DNA of 64,000 nucleotides from Actinoplanes derwentensis. GTDB taxonomy: Bacteria; Actinomycetota; Actinomycetes; Mycobacteriales; Micromonosporaceae. Every line of letters starts with the position of its first letter. Within the stretch, counting starts at the first letter, position 1. Under the pieces are notes generated by a model. That model did not search any database, was not told the DNA's origin, and saw only the letters and a program-made list of their open reading frames with translations. A program made the position numbers and the translations under genes. This document shows positions 27,957 to 35,383 of this stretch, one piece after another. Where the stretch lies: positions 6,090,501-6,154,500 of the forward strand of contig NZ_LT629758.1 of NCBI RefSeq assembly GCF_900104725.1, written 5' to 3'.

Positions 27957-28100
27957 AGAGGTAGCGGCGGGGGCAGCACAGGACCGCCCGCACGTTCTCC
28001 GCGGAAACCCAAGCGCCTGACCAAGAAGGAGCGACGAAGGAGAGCGGCAGCGCGACGCGTCGCTGAGGAGCAGCACGCCAAGGCGCCGCCACGCCGATAC

Positions 28101-28277
28101 TTGACTCCGACCGCAATCGGGGCAATGGGAGCGGCGACGGCGGTCGCCTGGTCGCCGTGGCAGGAGTTCATGCCGGTGCCGGTGAAAGCGGTAGCCGGCG
28201 TGACGATCGCTGCGATCGCTGCAGTCGCCGCGATCCGATCTTTCGTCGACGAGCTACGGAAGAACCGAAAGGACTGA
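28101..28277 (+). CDS. Small membrane protein with uncertain start
   Basis: An open frame ends at TGA 28275-28277, overlapping the next ATG by one base. It has two hydrophobic stretches (TPTAIGAMGAATAVAW and VAGVTIAAIAAVAAI) and a basic tail (LRKNRKD). From the TTG at 28101 it encodes 58 aa; an ATG at 28125 gives 50 aa. The same frame stays open back to the stop of the 86-aa gene (TGA 27954-27956) and encodes a basic stretch (KRLTKKERRR), with no ATG or GTG available. The start is therefore either non-canonical (CTG 28017 or TTG 28101), or the upstream stop is read through. Confidence 0.45.
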   Translation: MTPTAIGAMGAATAVAWSPWQEFMPVPVKAVAGVTIAAIAAVAAIRSFVDELRKNRKD

Positions 28278-28735
28278 TGGTGGGAAAGATTGACTTCAGT
28301 GTGGAGCCACTCGTACGCGAGGCGCTTGGAGCGGTAGTCGGCAAGGACCTTGCCCGCCTGCAACAAGCTCTCGGCGCGTTCACCAGCGATGAGGCCGCTA
28401 TTCACGGCCTGAACCTCGCTACTGCGGTGTCGCTCTATGTCCTGTACGACCTCAACGAAGGCGCACGGTCGACCAACGAGGAGCTCGCTGAAATCGCAGG
28501 AGAGGTTGCAACCGCTGAAAAGTGGGTCGGCGTAGCCGAGGACGAGGTCAACAAGCACCTTCAGGCAGCTCACTCCGGAACGCGAGTCGATCAGATCCTG
28601 CCGATGGAACGCGTGATCATCCTTGCTTACGTCATCGCGGCCAATCTCCTTGCCTCCTACTGCGATGAAGGCGAGCACTGGTGGGATCTCCTCGATCGGG
28701 CTGAGGCTGCGATCGAAGCTTCGCCGGAACGGTGA
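28277..28735 (+). CDS. Uncharacterised 152-aa protein of the FtsK cassette
   Basis: The ATG overlaps the previous TGA as TGATG, typical of translational reinitiation, which decides this start over an in-frame ATG 120 nt upstream. The protein is acidic and mostly helical (VEPLVREALGAVV, LATAVSLYVLYDLNEG, ELAEIAGEVATAEKWV), with a C-terminal helix ending EGEHWWDLLDRAEAAIEA. The segment RVIILAYVIAANLLA is hydrophobic but short and may be a buried helix. I do not recognise the family. Confidence 0.7.
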   Translation: MVGKIDFSVEPLVREALGAVVGKDLARLQQALGAFTSDEAAIHGLNLATAVSLYVLYDLNEGARSTNEELAEIAGEVATAEKWVGVAEDEVNKHLQAAHSGTRVDQILPMERVIILAYVIAANLLASYCDEGEHWWDLLDRAEAAIEASPER

Positions 28736-28756
28736 TGTTCGTGATGCGGGGCCGCC

Positions 28757-29392
28757 ATGAGATGGCCTGAATACACTGACCTCGCGCGCCAACTCGCCGA
28801 TGCCCGCAGCCAGGAAGAGGCGAGGTCTACGCAGGTCCGGCAGCGAGCCCTCACCGGCCGGGCCGAGATCGACAAGCTCAAACGACGGCTGAACGTTCAA
28901 GGGGAACACCTCCCTGCTCTGGCGCAGCGGTTACGGGAGCCACATCCGTCGTTCGGCGGCACAGCGCGAACTGGGCTGAACGACGTCGATGAAGCACTTC
29001 GGCGAGCCTGGGAGGCGGTGAACCAGGCTGACGTTGAGGCCCGGAAGGCCGAGGAACGCGGCATGCGGCCTGCTCTCTTCCCGACGATGTCGCCAGTAGG
29101 CCGTAACGCGCTGGTCTACTCTGTCGCGGCGTTCTGCACGTGGCTGGTTGCCTGCGGTCTGTTCATCCTCGCTCCGTCCGATGGGGCTTCGGTAGGGACG
29201 TTGTTGTGGTCGATGTGCGGCCTGCCTGCTATCGCGTACTTCGCTGCCTACATCGTCATCTCGGTGTTCGGTCGGCCGCGTGCGCAGTCGTTGGGCGACG
29301 TCGAGCATTCCGCGCGGCTGGGCGGGCTGATCTGCTTCGGCGGTAGCTTCCTCGCCTGGATCCTGGTTCTGGCGGTGACGGCGCTGATTTGA
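28757..29392 (+). CDS. Coiled-coil membrane protein, last gene of the FtsK cassette
   Basis: This 211-aa protein begins 21 nt after the preceding stop. The first 100 residues are charged and helical (LARQLADARSQEEARSTQV, DEALRRAWEAVNQADV) and could form a coiled coil. Three hydrophobic helices follow: about 114-135 (LVYSVAAFCTWLVACGLF), about 145-168 (LWSMCGLPAIAYFAAYIVI) and about 187-210 (ICFGGSFLAWILVLAVTAL). It may anchor the cassette's ATPase complex at the membrane. Function unknown. Confidence 0.75.
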   Translation: MRWPEYTDLARQLADARSQEEARSTQVRQRALTGRAEIDKLKRRLNVQGEHLPALAQRLREPHPSFGGTARTGLNDVDEALRRAWEAVNQADVEARKAEERGMRPALFPTMSPVGRNALVYSVAAFCTWLVACGLFILAPSDGASVGTLLWSMCGLPAIAYFAAYIVISVFGRPRAQSLGDVEHSARLGGLICFGGSFLAWILVLAVTALI

Positions 29393-29458
29393 GCCGCCGT
29401 CAGCGACATGGCATCGCGCTGCGTCGCTGATGAAGCAGAACAGCCCGCGCCGGCATGG

Positions 29459-29641
29459 TCATGCGCTTCGACGAGTCTCACCGCCGGGGTTCGTCGGGAT
29501 GCCGACCGATTCCAGGAACCTTTGGACAGTCGTGGCGAGTCCTTCGATACGGTCGTCCTCGACGAACGCGTAGCCGGCCTGCGACAAGCAGTCGGCGGCT
29601 TGTTGGGCCGCTCGCCACAGGGGATCACTCGGGCTGATCAT
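29459..29641 (-). CDS. Small hypothetical protein
   Basis: This 60-aa protein has an excellent AAGGAGG site 7 nt before the ATG at 29641, which is the main reason to believe it. It contains WRAAQQAADCLSQAGYAFVEDD and IEGLATTVQRFLESVG, probably two or three helices. It faces the FtsK cassette convergently and may belong to the integrative element to the right. No family recognised. Confidence 0.55.
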   Translation of the reverse strand: MISPSDPLWRAAQQAADCLSQAGYAFVEDDRIEGLATTVQRFLESVGIPTNPGGETRRSA

Positions 29642-29971
29642 CGCGGTCCTCCTTGAATCTCGAGAGGTTGGTCGCGGATTCGTCCGACCCGTACGTCATA
29701 GATGTGGGCCGTCGGTTCGAGGCACCTCCTTCGCTGTCGTCGAGGCCCGGCCGGTGGACGCAGTGCGTCACGACCGGCCGGGATGTTCCACGGCCACGGC
29801 ACGCGGATGCCATGGCCGGTCACTCGCTGGGTTGCGGACCGGGGAGCGACAACCAGCAACCTAACCCAACCTTATGCATAAGGCAACACCTAGACGCGAC
29901 AAGATGCGTCCTTATGCTTGCGGCTGGAAGTCGTCACATGGTCCACTGGTCGTGCGGACCAGGGAGAAGAC
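29642..29971. promoter_or_regulatory. Divergent regulatory region of the GntR-type gene, with palindromic operator
   Basis: A perfect 14-bp palindrome, ccttatgcataagg, lies at 29870-29883, and an exact half-site, ccttatgc, at 29910-29917. The two start 40 bp apart, near four helical turns. Both lie within 105 bp of the GTG of the GntR-type gene (29972). They are good candidates for its autoregulatory operator, as for KorSA-type GntR repressors of actinomycete integrative elements. An AGGAGG at about 29728-29733 (minus strand) is followed by no usable long frame. No other gene is seen. Confidence 0.6.
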
Positions 29972-30205
29972 GTGGCGAAGTCCAAAACGCAGTTGATCAT
30001 CGATGACATCAGCACGCAGATCGAATCGGGTCGCCTCAAACCGGGCGACCGCCTACCGAGTACTGCCGAACTCCGAGCGCAGTACGACGTATCGATCACC
30101 GTAGTACGCAACGCGATTCAGTGGCTCAAGGCGAAAGGACTCGTCGAGGGCCTCTCCGGTGTCGGCGTTTTCGTCACCGAGCAGGGCGAACAGCCCAAGA
30201 GCTAG
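29972..30205 (+). CDS. GntR-type winged-helix regulator without effector domain (KorSA-like)
   Basis: This 77-aa protein starts at GTG 29972 with GGGAG 6-7 nt upstream; the longer frame from TTG 29918 would run through the operator half-site. It is almost only a GntR winged helix: IIDDISTQIESGRLKPGDRLPSTAELRAQYDVSITVVRNAIQWLKAKGLVEG is the classic DNA-binding domain, shown here only in pieces (SGRLKPGDRLPS, VSITVVRNAIQWL, GVGVFVTE). No ligand-binding domain follows. Short GntR proteins of this kind repress transfer genes in actinomycete integrative conjugative elements. It probably binds the palindrome at 29870. Confidence 0.85.
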   Translation: MAKSKTQLIIDDISTQIESGRLKPGDRLPSTAELRAQYDVSITVVRNAIQWLKAKGLVEGLSGVGVFVTEQGEQPKS

Positions 30206-30287
30206 ACGCTCCAGTTCCCGTCGAGCCACGGAGAGCGTGCCCGCCGACTTCCAGCGTCTTGCAGATGGTGGCAGGCTGGCTCACGTG

Positions 30288-30818
30288 ATGGCGACCTCTG
30301 ATCCTGCAGACAGCCGCCGCCATAGCGCGGTTAGCGACACCGAGGCCGCCGTCTCGCCCGCTGCGGCGGTCACCAGTCGCGAAACGTTGGCCGGCTCGCT
30401 GGCAGCGGAACTCCGCGACATGCCGGCCTCAGTGTGGCCGGCGCGGTCGCGGGGTGCGGCGTCGTCGTACGTGGTGTTCATGGAGGACGAGATCGTGCTG
30501 GTGGATCTCGTGGTGGTGTTGTGGGACATCGCGCGGTCGGGCCCGTTCCCGCCCGAGGTGACGGTTCAGGCCGGTGTCGCGGGTGCTGTCGTGCTGGTGC
30601 ATGGGCCGGATTTCAGTGTGGCGGGTCGGTCGGGTGGTCCGGTGTTGGTGGTGTCGGATCAAATCCGTGGGGTGTTGCGGATCGATCGTGATCCGAGCTG
30701 GCAGCAGGAGCTCTCGGCGCTGATCGGCGAGTTGATCGCCGTGGGTCAGGGTGCGGAGCCGTTCGACGAGTCGATGCTTCCGCCGCCTCCGCGGATGCCG
30801 TGGCACCGCGACCGGTAG
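30288..30818 (+). CDS. Uncharacterised protein of the integrative element
   Basis: From the ATG at 30288 this is a 176-aa protein; an upstream in-frame ATG at 30159 overlaps the GntR-type gene and encodes an Arg/Ser-rich stretch that looks non-coding. The C-terminal part (VVLWDIARSGPFPPEV, VVLVHGPDFSV, VLVVSDQIRGVLRIDRD) looks like a real small alpha/beta domain. No family recognised. Its last 206 bp overlap the convergent sigma-like gene. Confidence 0.5.
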   Translation: MATSDPADSRRHSAVSDTEAAVSPAAAVTSRETLAGSLAAELRDMPASVWPARSRGAASSYVVFMEDEIVLVDLVVVLWDIARSGPFPPEVTVQAGVAGAVVLVHGPDFSVAGRSGGPVLVVSDQIRGVLRIDRDPSWQQELSALIGELIAVGQGAEPFDESMLPPPPRMPWHRDR

Positions 30819-31893
30819 CCGACTTCCCGTGAACTCCACCGGCTGGTTCATCGTCGGGTTCCCGGTCGCGGGCGGCGAGGTACTTCAGGAAGCGGGCCTT
30901 GGCGCGCTGGCGTTGCTTGTAGGCGGTCTCCAGGCTCATGCCCAACTGGTCGGCGGCCTCTTTCATGCTGCCGTGGTCGAAGCCGGTGATGGTGAGCAGC
31001 TTGACGTCCCGCTCAGCCAGCGGCCGTCCATCCACGGCGAGCGCGGCAAGAAATTCGTGGAAGAGGATGCTGAGTTCCTCGTCGGGCGTGCTGTCGGCCA
31101 TGGGCGCAGGTGGTCGGCGTTTGCGGGGTTTCCGGGGTTGTTGGGATGGCCGGGATTGTCGGCCCTTGGCGTGGGTGATGCCGCTCTCGATCAGTTTCAT
31201 GCCGAGGTTCGTCGCCCGGATGTCGATGGTCGTCATCCGTTTCAGGAAGCCGTAGAGCAGGTCATGGTCGATGTCGGCGGTGTCGTCGCGGTGGGCCAGA
31301 ACGACGCGCTTGCGAGAGCGGCGCAGGCCGCGAGCGGCGAGGCTGATCGCGAGGAGCCGGTACGGCTCGGCAGTCGCGGGCCGGCGGGCGCCGGTGATGA
31401 CGGCGGCCCAGATCTGGTCGCGCTGGGGGTAGTCGGCGTCTTCGAGCAGGAACCGCAGAAGCATGCGGGGCCGCATGTCCCTGGGCGGCAGGCCGGGACC
31501 AAGGCGATCGGCCGGGATGGTCCAGTTGAGCATCGAGAAGCGGTCCTCGAACCAGTCGAACAGCGGCCCGTGCCGAGCATCCGAACCGTCCCGGTTGCCC
31601 GGCAGCACGAGCGGGGTCAGGTCCTGTAATGCCAGCTCAGCGCGCCGTGAGAGTGGTGTTGATCGGTTCGGCTGCACCACCAACCCCCATCGCCGGTGTG
31701 ATCGCTGGAAAAAATCTTGTCGGTCTGGTGTCCAGAACGGCGTCGAGCCGCCCCTTTCTCCTGTAGCAAGCCCGCGCTCTCTGCTCGGCTTGCCTGCCGC
31801 CGTCGCCGCCCTCGGGCTGCGGCGGCTGCTTCGTTCATCCCTGTTCCGCTGCCGCGGGGCAGGTTCGTCGTCTCTTGTGGAGAGTAAAACCAT
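30613..31893 (-). CDS. Sigma-70 region 4-like helix-turn-helix protein
   Basis: This 426-aa frame has a central region (about residues 270-345) ending in ERDVKLLTITGFDHGSMKEA and LGMSLETAYKQRQRAKARFL, which is a typical sigma region 4 / LuxR-like helix-turn-helix. A preceding domain (about 95-240; PFWTPDRQDFF, PLFDWFEDRFSML, LLRFLLEDADYPQRDQIW) is not recognised. The first 50 and last 80 residues are low-complexity Arg/Pro/Ala-rich, so both ends may be mis-set. The tail overlaps the convergent gene at 30288-30818. It is likely a regulator belonging to the element. Confidence 0.6.
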   Translation of the reverse strand: MVLLSTRDDEPAPRQRNRDERSSRRSPRAATAAGKPSRERGLATGERGGSTPFWTPDRQDFFQRSHRRWGLVVQPNRSTPLSRRAELALQDLTPLVLPGNRDGSDARHGPLFDWFEDRFSMLNWTIPADRLGPGLPPRDMRPRMLLRFLLEDADYPQRDQIWAAVITGARRPATAEPYRLLAISLAARGLRRSRKRVVLAHRDDTADIDHDLLYGFLKRMTTIDIRATNLGMKLIESGITHAKGRQSRPSQQPRKPRKRRPPAPMADSTPDEELSILFHEFLAALAVDGRPLAERDVKLLTITGFDHGSMKEAADQLGMSLETAYKQRQRAKARFLKYLAARDREPDDEPAGGVHGKSATGRGATASAEAAEASTRRTAPHPDPRRSTRRSAPRAPAASSDHDRSATPHGFDPTPPTPDHPTDPPH

Positions 31894-31905
31894 GATTATC
31901 GATCA

Positions 31906-31995
31906 CTGTCACGCTGTTTGGGGAGAGCAGGATACGCGCCGGATCTGTCACCAGCGCCGATCCGAGCCCGTTCGTGATCTGTCACGGTCTGTCAC
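31906..31995. repeat. Cluster of four CTGTCAC repeats
   Basis: The heptamer CTGTCAC occurs at 31906-31912, 31945-31951, 31979-31985 and 31989-31995, twice inside the longer GATCTGTCAC. All copies lie in the 165-bp divergent gap between the sigma-like gene and the DUF2637 gene. One more copy and the variant GATCTGTCA recur near 32976-32995. They look like iterons or a regulator-binding array. Confidence 0.55.
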
Positions 31996-32058
31996 CGCGA
32001 ACGGAATCCTTCCCGCCGCCCGGTACGGCCGGGCATCACCACCCGTGCGGGGCCGCCG

Positions 32059-32838
32059 GTGAGCGAACCCCGTACACCACTCCCGGCGCGGGCGGACCGT
32101 GCCGCCCGCGTCGAGGGTGTCGTCCAGGTCGTCATCATGCTGGCGATCGGGGCGGCCGCGGCGGCAGCCTCGTTCACGCACGTGCACGACGTCGCCGAGG
32201 CACACGGCCAGCCAGGGTGGCTGGCGTGGGCCGACGCCGTGGTGCTGGAGTTGATGTCCGTGGCCGGAGGCCTGGAACTCCGGCGCCGTAAACGCCTCGG
32301 TGCTCACCTGTGGTTCCCGGCCGTGGTGCTGGTCGTCGCTGTGGTGCTGTCGCTGGGCGCGCAGGTCGTGGAGGCCGAGCCGTCGGTCATCGGCTGGCTC
32401 GCGGCGGCGCTACCCGCGGTCGGGTTCCTGGCCATGGTGAAGATCGCACTCGGCCGGACGGGATCCGGCCCGGCTGCCATGGTCCCGGCCTCGGCGGCCG
32501 TCCCGGACGGTCCCGGACGTCCGCAACAGCCCACGACTGTCGCGGACGACGGTCCGCCACCCGCGACGGTCGATGACGAGATCCGCGACCTACTCCCCGT
32601 CGCCCGCAAAGCCGCGGACGACCTGACCGGCGAGGGTCGCCCGCTGTCACGCGAAGCCCTGGCCGATGTGCTACGCCGACAGGGCCACGCGATGTCGAAC
32701 GCGCGGGCGTCCGCACTGGTCAAGCTCATCCGCGACCAACCCGCCCGCCCCGAAGGACCGACCGTAGACGGCGACACACCCCCGGCCATGGGGAAAGCCG
32801 ACCTGCCGGCTACCGCCGTCACCGGCTCGCCGCCGTGA
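32059..32838 (+). CDS. DUF2637 membrane protein of an integrative element
   Basis: This 259-aa protein starts at a GTG. Four hydrophobic helices fill residues about 15-130 (VVQVVIMLAIGAAAAAASF, WLAWADAVVLELMSVAGGL, LWFPAVVLVVAVVLSLGA, WLAAALPAVGFLAMV). This is the DUF2637 pattern seen in SpdB-like transfer proteins of actinomycete plasmids and integrative elements. The C-terminal third is soluble, with a winged-helix-like segment (RPLSREALADVLRRQGHAMS). It is probably involved in intramycelial spread or regulation of transfer; this is inferred from the family's genomic context. Confidence 0.8.
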   Translation: MSEPRTPLPARADRAARVEGVVQVVIMLAIGAAAAAASFTHVHDVAEAHGQPGWLAWADAVVLELMSVAGGLELRRRKRLGAHLWFPAVVLVVAVVLSLGAQVVEAEPSVIGWLAAALPAVGFLAMVKIALGRTGSGPAAMVPASAAVPDGPGRPQQPTTVADDGPPPATVDDEIRDLLPVARKAADDLTGEGRPLSREALADVLRRQGHAMSNARASALVKLIRDQPARPEGPTVDGDTPPAMGKADLPATAVTGSPP

Positions 32839-32900
32839 TGACGGGCGTCGGCGGTGCTGCGGCGAGCCGTCTGCCGTCCTACCAACGAGAAGGAGTGTCC

Positions 32901-33365
32901 ATGAACCGCCCGTTAGAAGAGCCGCGGAACGTACCTCCGTGCTCCTGCCGAAGTCCAGGCCCAGCGCCCCCGGTCGATCTGTCAAAACCTGTCACGCCCG
33001 CGACCAACGATCCATCACCATCGCTGTCCACTTCGCTCGGAACCCAACTGGCACCCAACTGCGACAGCACGCCCGGACCGTTGATCACAACGCCACCAGG
33101 TCAACCAGCCGAGGCGTCCCGTCCTCGGAACGGGACCAGCACGGCTTTCGACTCAAACCGACTGGCTGGGTGGGGTCGGGGTGTCGGTGCCGGGGTGCGT
33201 CCGGGTGACGGTGTGGGGGTCGGTCTTGACACCGACCCCCACACCGACCCCATCGTCCACCTGTCAGCCCAGGTCAGCCGCTATCCGGCGACGGTCGTCG
33301 TGTGCTGCGACAGACCCTCGTCTGGGGTCTCCCCTGGGGGTGATGCCTATCCCTACCAGCACTGA
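32901..33365 (+). CDS. Doubtful 154-aa Pro/Gly-rich protein
   Basis: The ATG at 32901 has a strong GAAGGAG 6 nt upstream, which suggests that translation begins here. The product is low-complexity (Pro, Ser, Thr, Gly), its second half is built from the 33209-33246 hairpin sequence, and its stop overlaps the replication-relaxation gene. It may be a leader or an artefact. The remainder of the 504-bp stretch 32839-33342 holds the hairpin and two more CTGTCA-like motifs, and no recognisable gene. Confidence 0.3.
   Translation: MNRPLEEPRNVPPCSCRSPGPAPPVDLSKPVTPATNDPSPSLSTSLGTQLAPNCDSTPGPLITTPPGQPAEASRPRNGTSTAFDSNRLAGWGRGVGAGVRPGDGVGVGLDTDPHTDPIVHLSAQVSRYPATVVVCCDRPSSGVSPGGDAYPYQH
33209..33246. 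repeat. Perfect 16-bp hairpin ahead of the replication-relaxation gene
   Basis: The arms cggtgtgggggtcggt (33209-33224) and its exact reverse complement (33231-33246) flank a 6-nt loop, cttgac. The left flank carries partial repeats of ggtg/cggg. It sits about 100 bp before the replication-relaxation gene. It could be a plasmid-type replication or transfer origin, or a terminator/attenuator. Confidence 0.75.
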
Positions 33366-34236
33366 ACAGCGCCTACTGCGGGCGCAATCCGCTCTCACCG
33401 GCCGTGATCTGCGGCTACTCGGCTGGCTCTACGACCACGGCGTCCTGACCACCGACCAGATCAACACCGCCCTGTACGGGTCGCTGACGTTCTGTCAGCG
33501 GCGGCTGCTCAAGCTGCTCGCGTTGGGCGTGGTGGCCCGGTTCCGGCCACAGCGCTGGGAGGGCGGCTCCTATCCGTACCACTACCTGCTCGACCAACTC
33601 GGCACCGAAATCGTCGCCGCCCAACGCCGCGACCCCCTGCCCCGTCGCGACCAAGCGAGGCAGCGCCGCCAGCACCTCACGTCCCGGGCGAACCTGCCGC
33701 ACCTGCTGGCCACCAACCAGTTCTTCGTCGACCTGGCCGGCCACGAACGCACCCACCCCGGCAGCCGCCTCATCCAATGGCGGTCCGCTTCCGCCCTGCA
33801 AGAGAGAGGAGCTTTCTTCCGCACCGGCGACGACCCCAGCCTGATGCTGCTCAAGAACCTGCCCCGCCCGGACGCCCACGGCATCTGGACCGAACACGAC
33901 CGGCAGATGCCCTTCCTGCTCGAGATGGATCTCGGCACCGAAAGCCTGACCGTCCTCGCCAACAAGATCATCAACTACGTCCGGCTCGCGGACATGACCC
34001 GCTGGCGGTGGCCGGTGCTGTTCTGGCTGCCCTCGACCCGCCGCGAACTCCACCTCCACCACCTCCTGACCGACACCGACGTCCCCGACCTGGTGGCCAC
34101 CGCCGCCGGCGACCACGCCACCACCACCGGGCAGTCGCCCGCCGAGAACGTGTGGTGGCTGCACGGCCACCACGGCCCCCGGCTACGCCTGGCCGAACTC
34201 CCGTACGACGACCACGAGATCACGGAGCACAACTGA
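33343..34236 (+). CDS. Replication-relaxation family protein
   Basis: This 297-aa protein uses the ATG at 33343, preceded by a GGGGG-rich site; upstream in-frame starts run through the hairpin. It opens with a winged helix (ALTGRDLRLLGWLYDHGVLTT, then NTALYG and CQRRLLKLLALGVV), as in the replication-relaxation family (PF13814 type). The middle has a small alpha/beta nuclease-like core (PFLLEMDLGTESLTVLANKI, WPVLFWLPSTRRELHL). Such proteins occur on actinomycete plasmids, phages and integrative elements. The next gene overlaps as TGATGA. Confidence 0.85.
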   Translation: MPIPTSTEQRLLRAQSALTGRDLRLLGWLYDHGVLTTDQINTALYGSLTFCQRRLLKLLALGVVARFRPQRWEGGSYPYHYLLDQLGTEIVAAQRRDPLPRRDQARQRRQHLTSRANLPHLLATNQFFVDLAGHERTHPGSRLIQWRSASALQERGAFFRTGDDPSLMLLKNLPRPDAHGIWTEHDRQMPFLLEMDLGTESLTVLANKIINYVRLADMTRWRWPVLFWLPSTRRELHLHHLLTDTDVPDLVATAAGDHATTTGQSPAENVWWLHGHHGPRLRLAELPYDDHEITEHN

Positions 34237-34883
34237 TGAACGCCCACGAACCCGAACCCACCACGACCAGCGACAACCACGACACCGACGAGCAGCAACA
34301 AGCGAAGACCAGCGTGCTGCCGCTCCCGACCGACGACCACCGAGACGATGTGCAAGCGACACGGACCCTTGCCGAGTTGCTCGGCGAACCGGAGCCAATC
34401 CGCCAACCTCACGACGTGCAGTGGTTCACCGCGACCCTGCTGGCGCATCCGGGCAAGGCAGTCCAGACCGCCCCGGTGATCGCCATGGTCGCCGAACTGC
34501 TCGACATCCTGCGCGACGAACACGTCAGCGACCAGCAAGCCCACCACGCCCTACGCCGCGCCGTCCGATGGCTACGCATCTTCACCACCGAACCGCCCGG
34601 ACCGACCAGCCGACACCACCCGGATACGGGCGGCCGCAACTACGCGGTCTCCGCGACGAACCTCGCCGCCGCGACCGCCTCCCGGCAACTGGCCACCGCC
34701 TGGCTGCGCGGCACGTCGCAAGCCGCCATCCGTACCGCCCCGGTCATCGGCGTCATCGACCAACTCCACGCCGACCTGCAGTACTCCATCACCAACCGCG
34801 ACGCCCAATCCCGGCTGCGACACGCCGTCGCACTGCTCGACGTCTTCGTCACCGACGACCAGACGGCACCACAACTCCCATAG
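34236..34883 (+). CDS. Element protein with an internal tandem duplication
   Basis: This 215-aa protein starts in a TGATG overlap with the previous gene, so it is translationally coupled. After a 60-residue hydrophilic N-terminus there are two similar modules of about 55 residues: one with QTAPVIAMVAELLDIL and ALRRAVRWLRIF (about 72-115), and one with RTAPVIGVIDQLHADL and RLRHAVALLDVF (about 160-205). I do not recognise the fold; it is helical. It probably works with the replication-relaxation protein. Confidence 0.7.
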   Translation: MNAHEPEPTTTSDNHDTDEQQQAKTSVLPLPTDDHRDDVQATRTLAELLGEPEPIRQPHDVQWFTATLLAHPGKAVQTAPVIAMVAELLDILRDEHVSDQQAHHALRRAVRWLRIFTTEPPGPTSRHHPDTGGRNYAVSATNLAAATASRQLATAWLRGTSQAAIRTAPVIGVIDQLHADLQYSITNRDAQSRLRHAVALLDVFVTDDQTAPQLP

Positions 34884-35056
34884 CACTCGCACGCTCTCAC
34901 CGTGGCCGGCACTCCGTCGGGGTGCCGGCCACGGCTCGTGCCAAAGAATCCTCGGCCGACCACGATGCAATTGCAGAAGCCGCATTGAAGAAAGGAATCC
35001 GAGCACATGATTCGTCACGCAAAACACTCAATCTTGCGCATCTCCTATGGAGGCAT

Positions 35057-35317
35057 ATGCCGCGCGACCCCGACCATTCAGCAACAGAAATCGGGTATCA
35101 TCGAAATGCGCCTGCCGAACCCCGTCCGGGATCCGAAAAAGCCAGAAAATCACGGACCGCATCCGGCCGAAAACAGGCCGCCATAACCGACATCCGAATC
35201 CACCACATCGAAACGGTCCCCATGACCGCCGCCCAATACGCCAGAGCAGTGGAAGCACTCGCCGTCCTCATCGCCCGCTACGAACGCGAACACCCCGACG
35301 ACCCGACCACCGCATGA
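35057..35317 (+). CDS. Small hypothetical protein upstream of the recombinase
   Basis: This 86-aa frame starts at ATG 35057 with GGAGG only 3 nt upstream. The last 31 residues (MTAAQYARAVEALAVLIARYEREHPDD in part) form a convincing helix and could also be translated alone from ATG 35222. The N-terminal part is basic and less convincing. It lies 66 bp before the serine recombinase. It could be a small accessory such as an excision factor, but there is no motif to support that. Confidence 0.4.
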   Translation: MPRDPDHSATEIGYHRNAPAEPRPGSEKARKSRTASGRKQAAITDIRIHHIETVPMTAAQYARAVEALAVLIARYEREHPDDPTTA

Positions 35318-35383
35318 CGCACGACCAGGCGGGGTGGCGCGCCAAGCGCCACCCCGCCGACCACCCCTCGGAAGGAAACGCCC

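Noticed and set aside
27623..28909. A 428-codon minus-strand frame spanning the small genes of the FtsK cassette
   Set aside because: The plus-strand genes have good ribosome-binding sites and couplings (AAGGAGG before 27696, TGATG at 28277). The minus frame has no family features, although it was worth considering because one plus-strand start is unclear.
29625..29699. A 24-codon minus-strand frame upstream of the small gene at 29459
   Set aside because: It would overlap the better-supported start at 29641, and its own ribosome-binding site is too far away.
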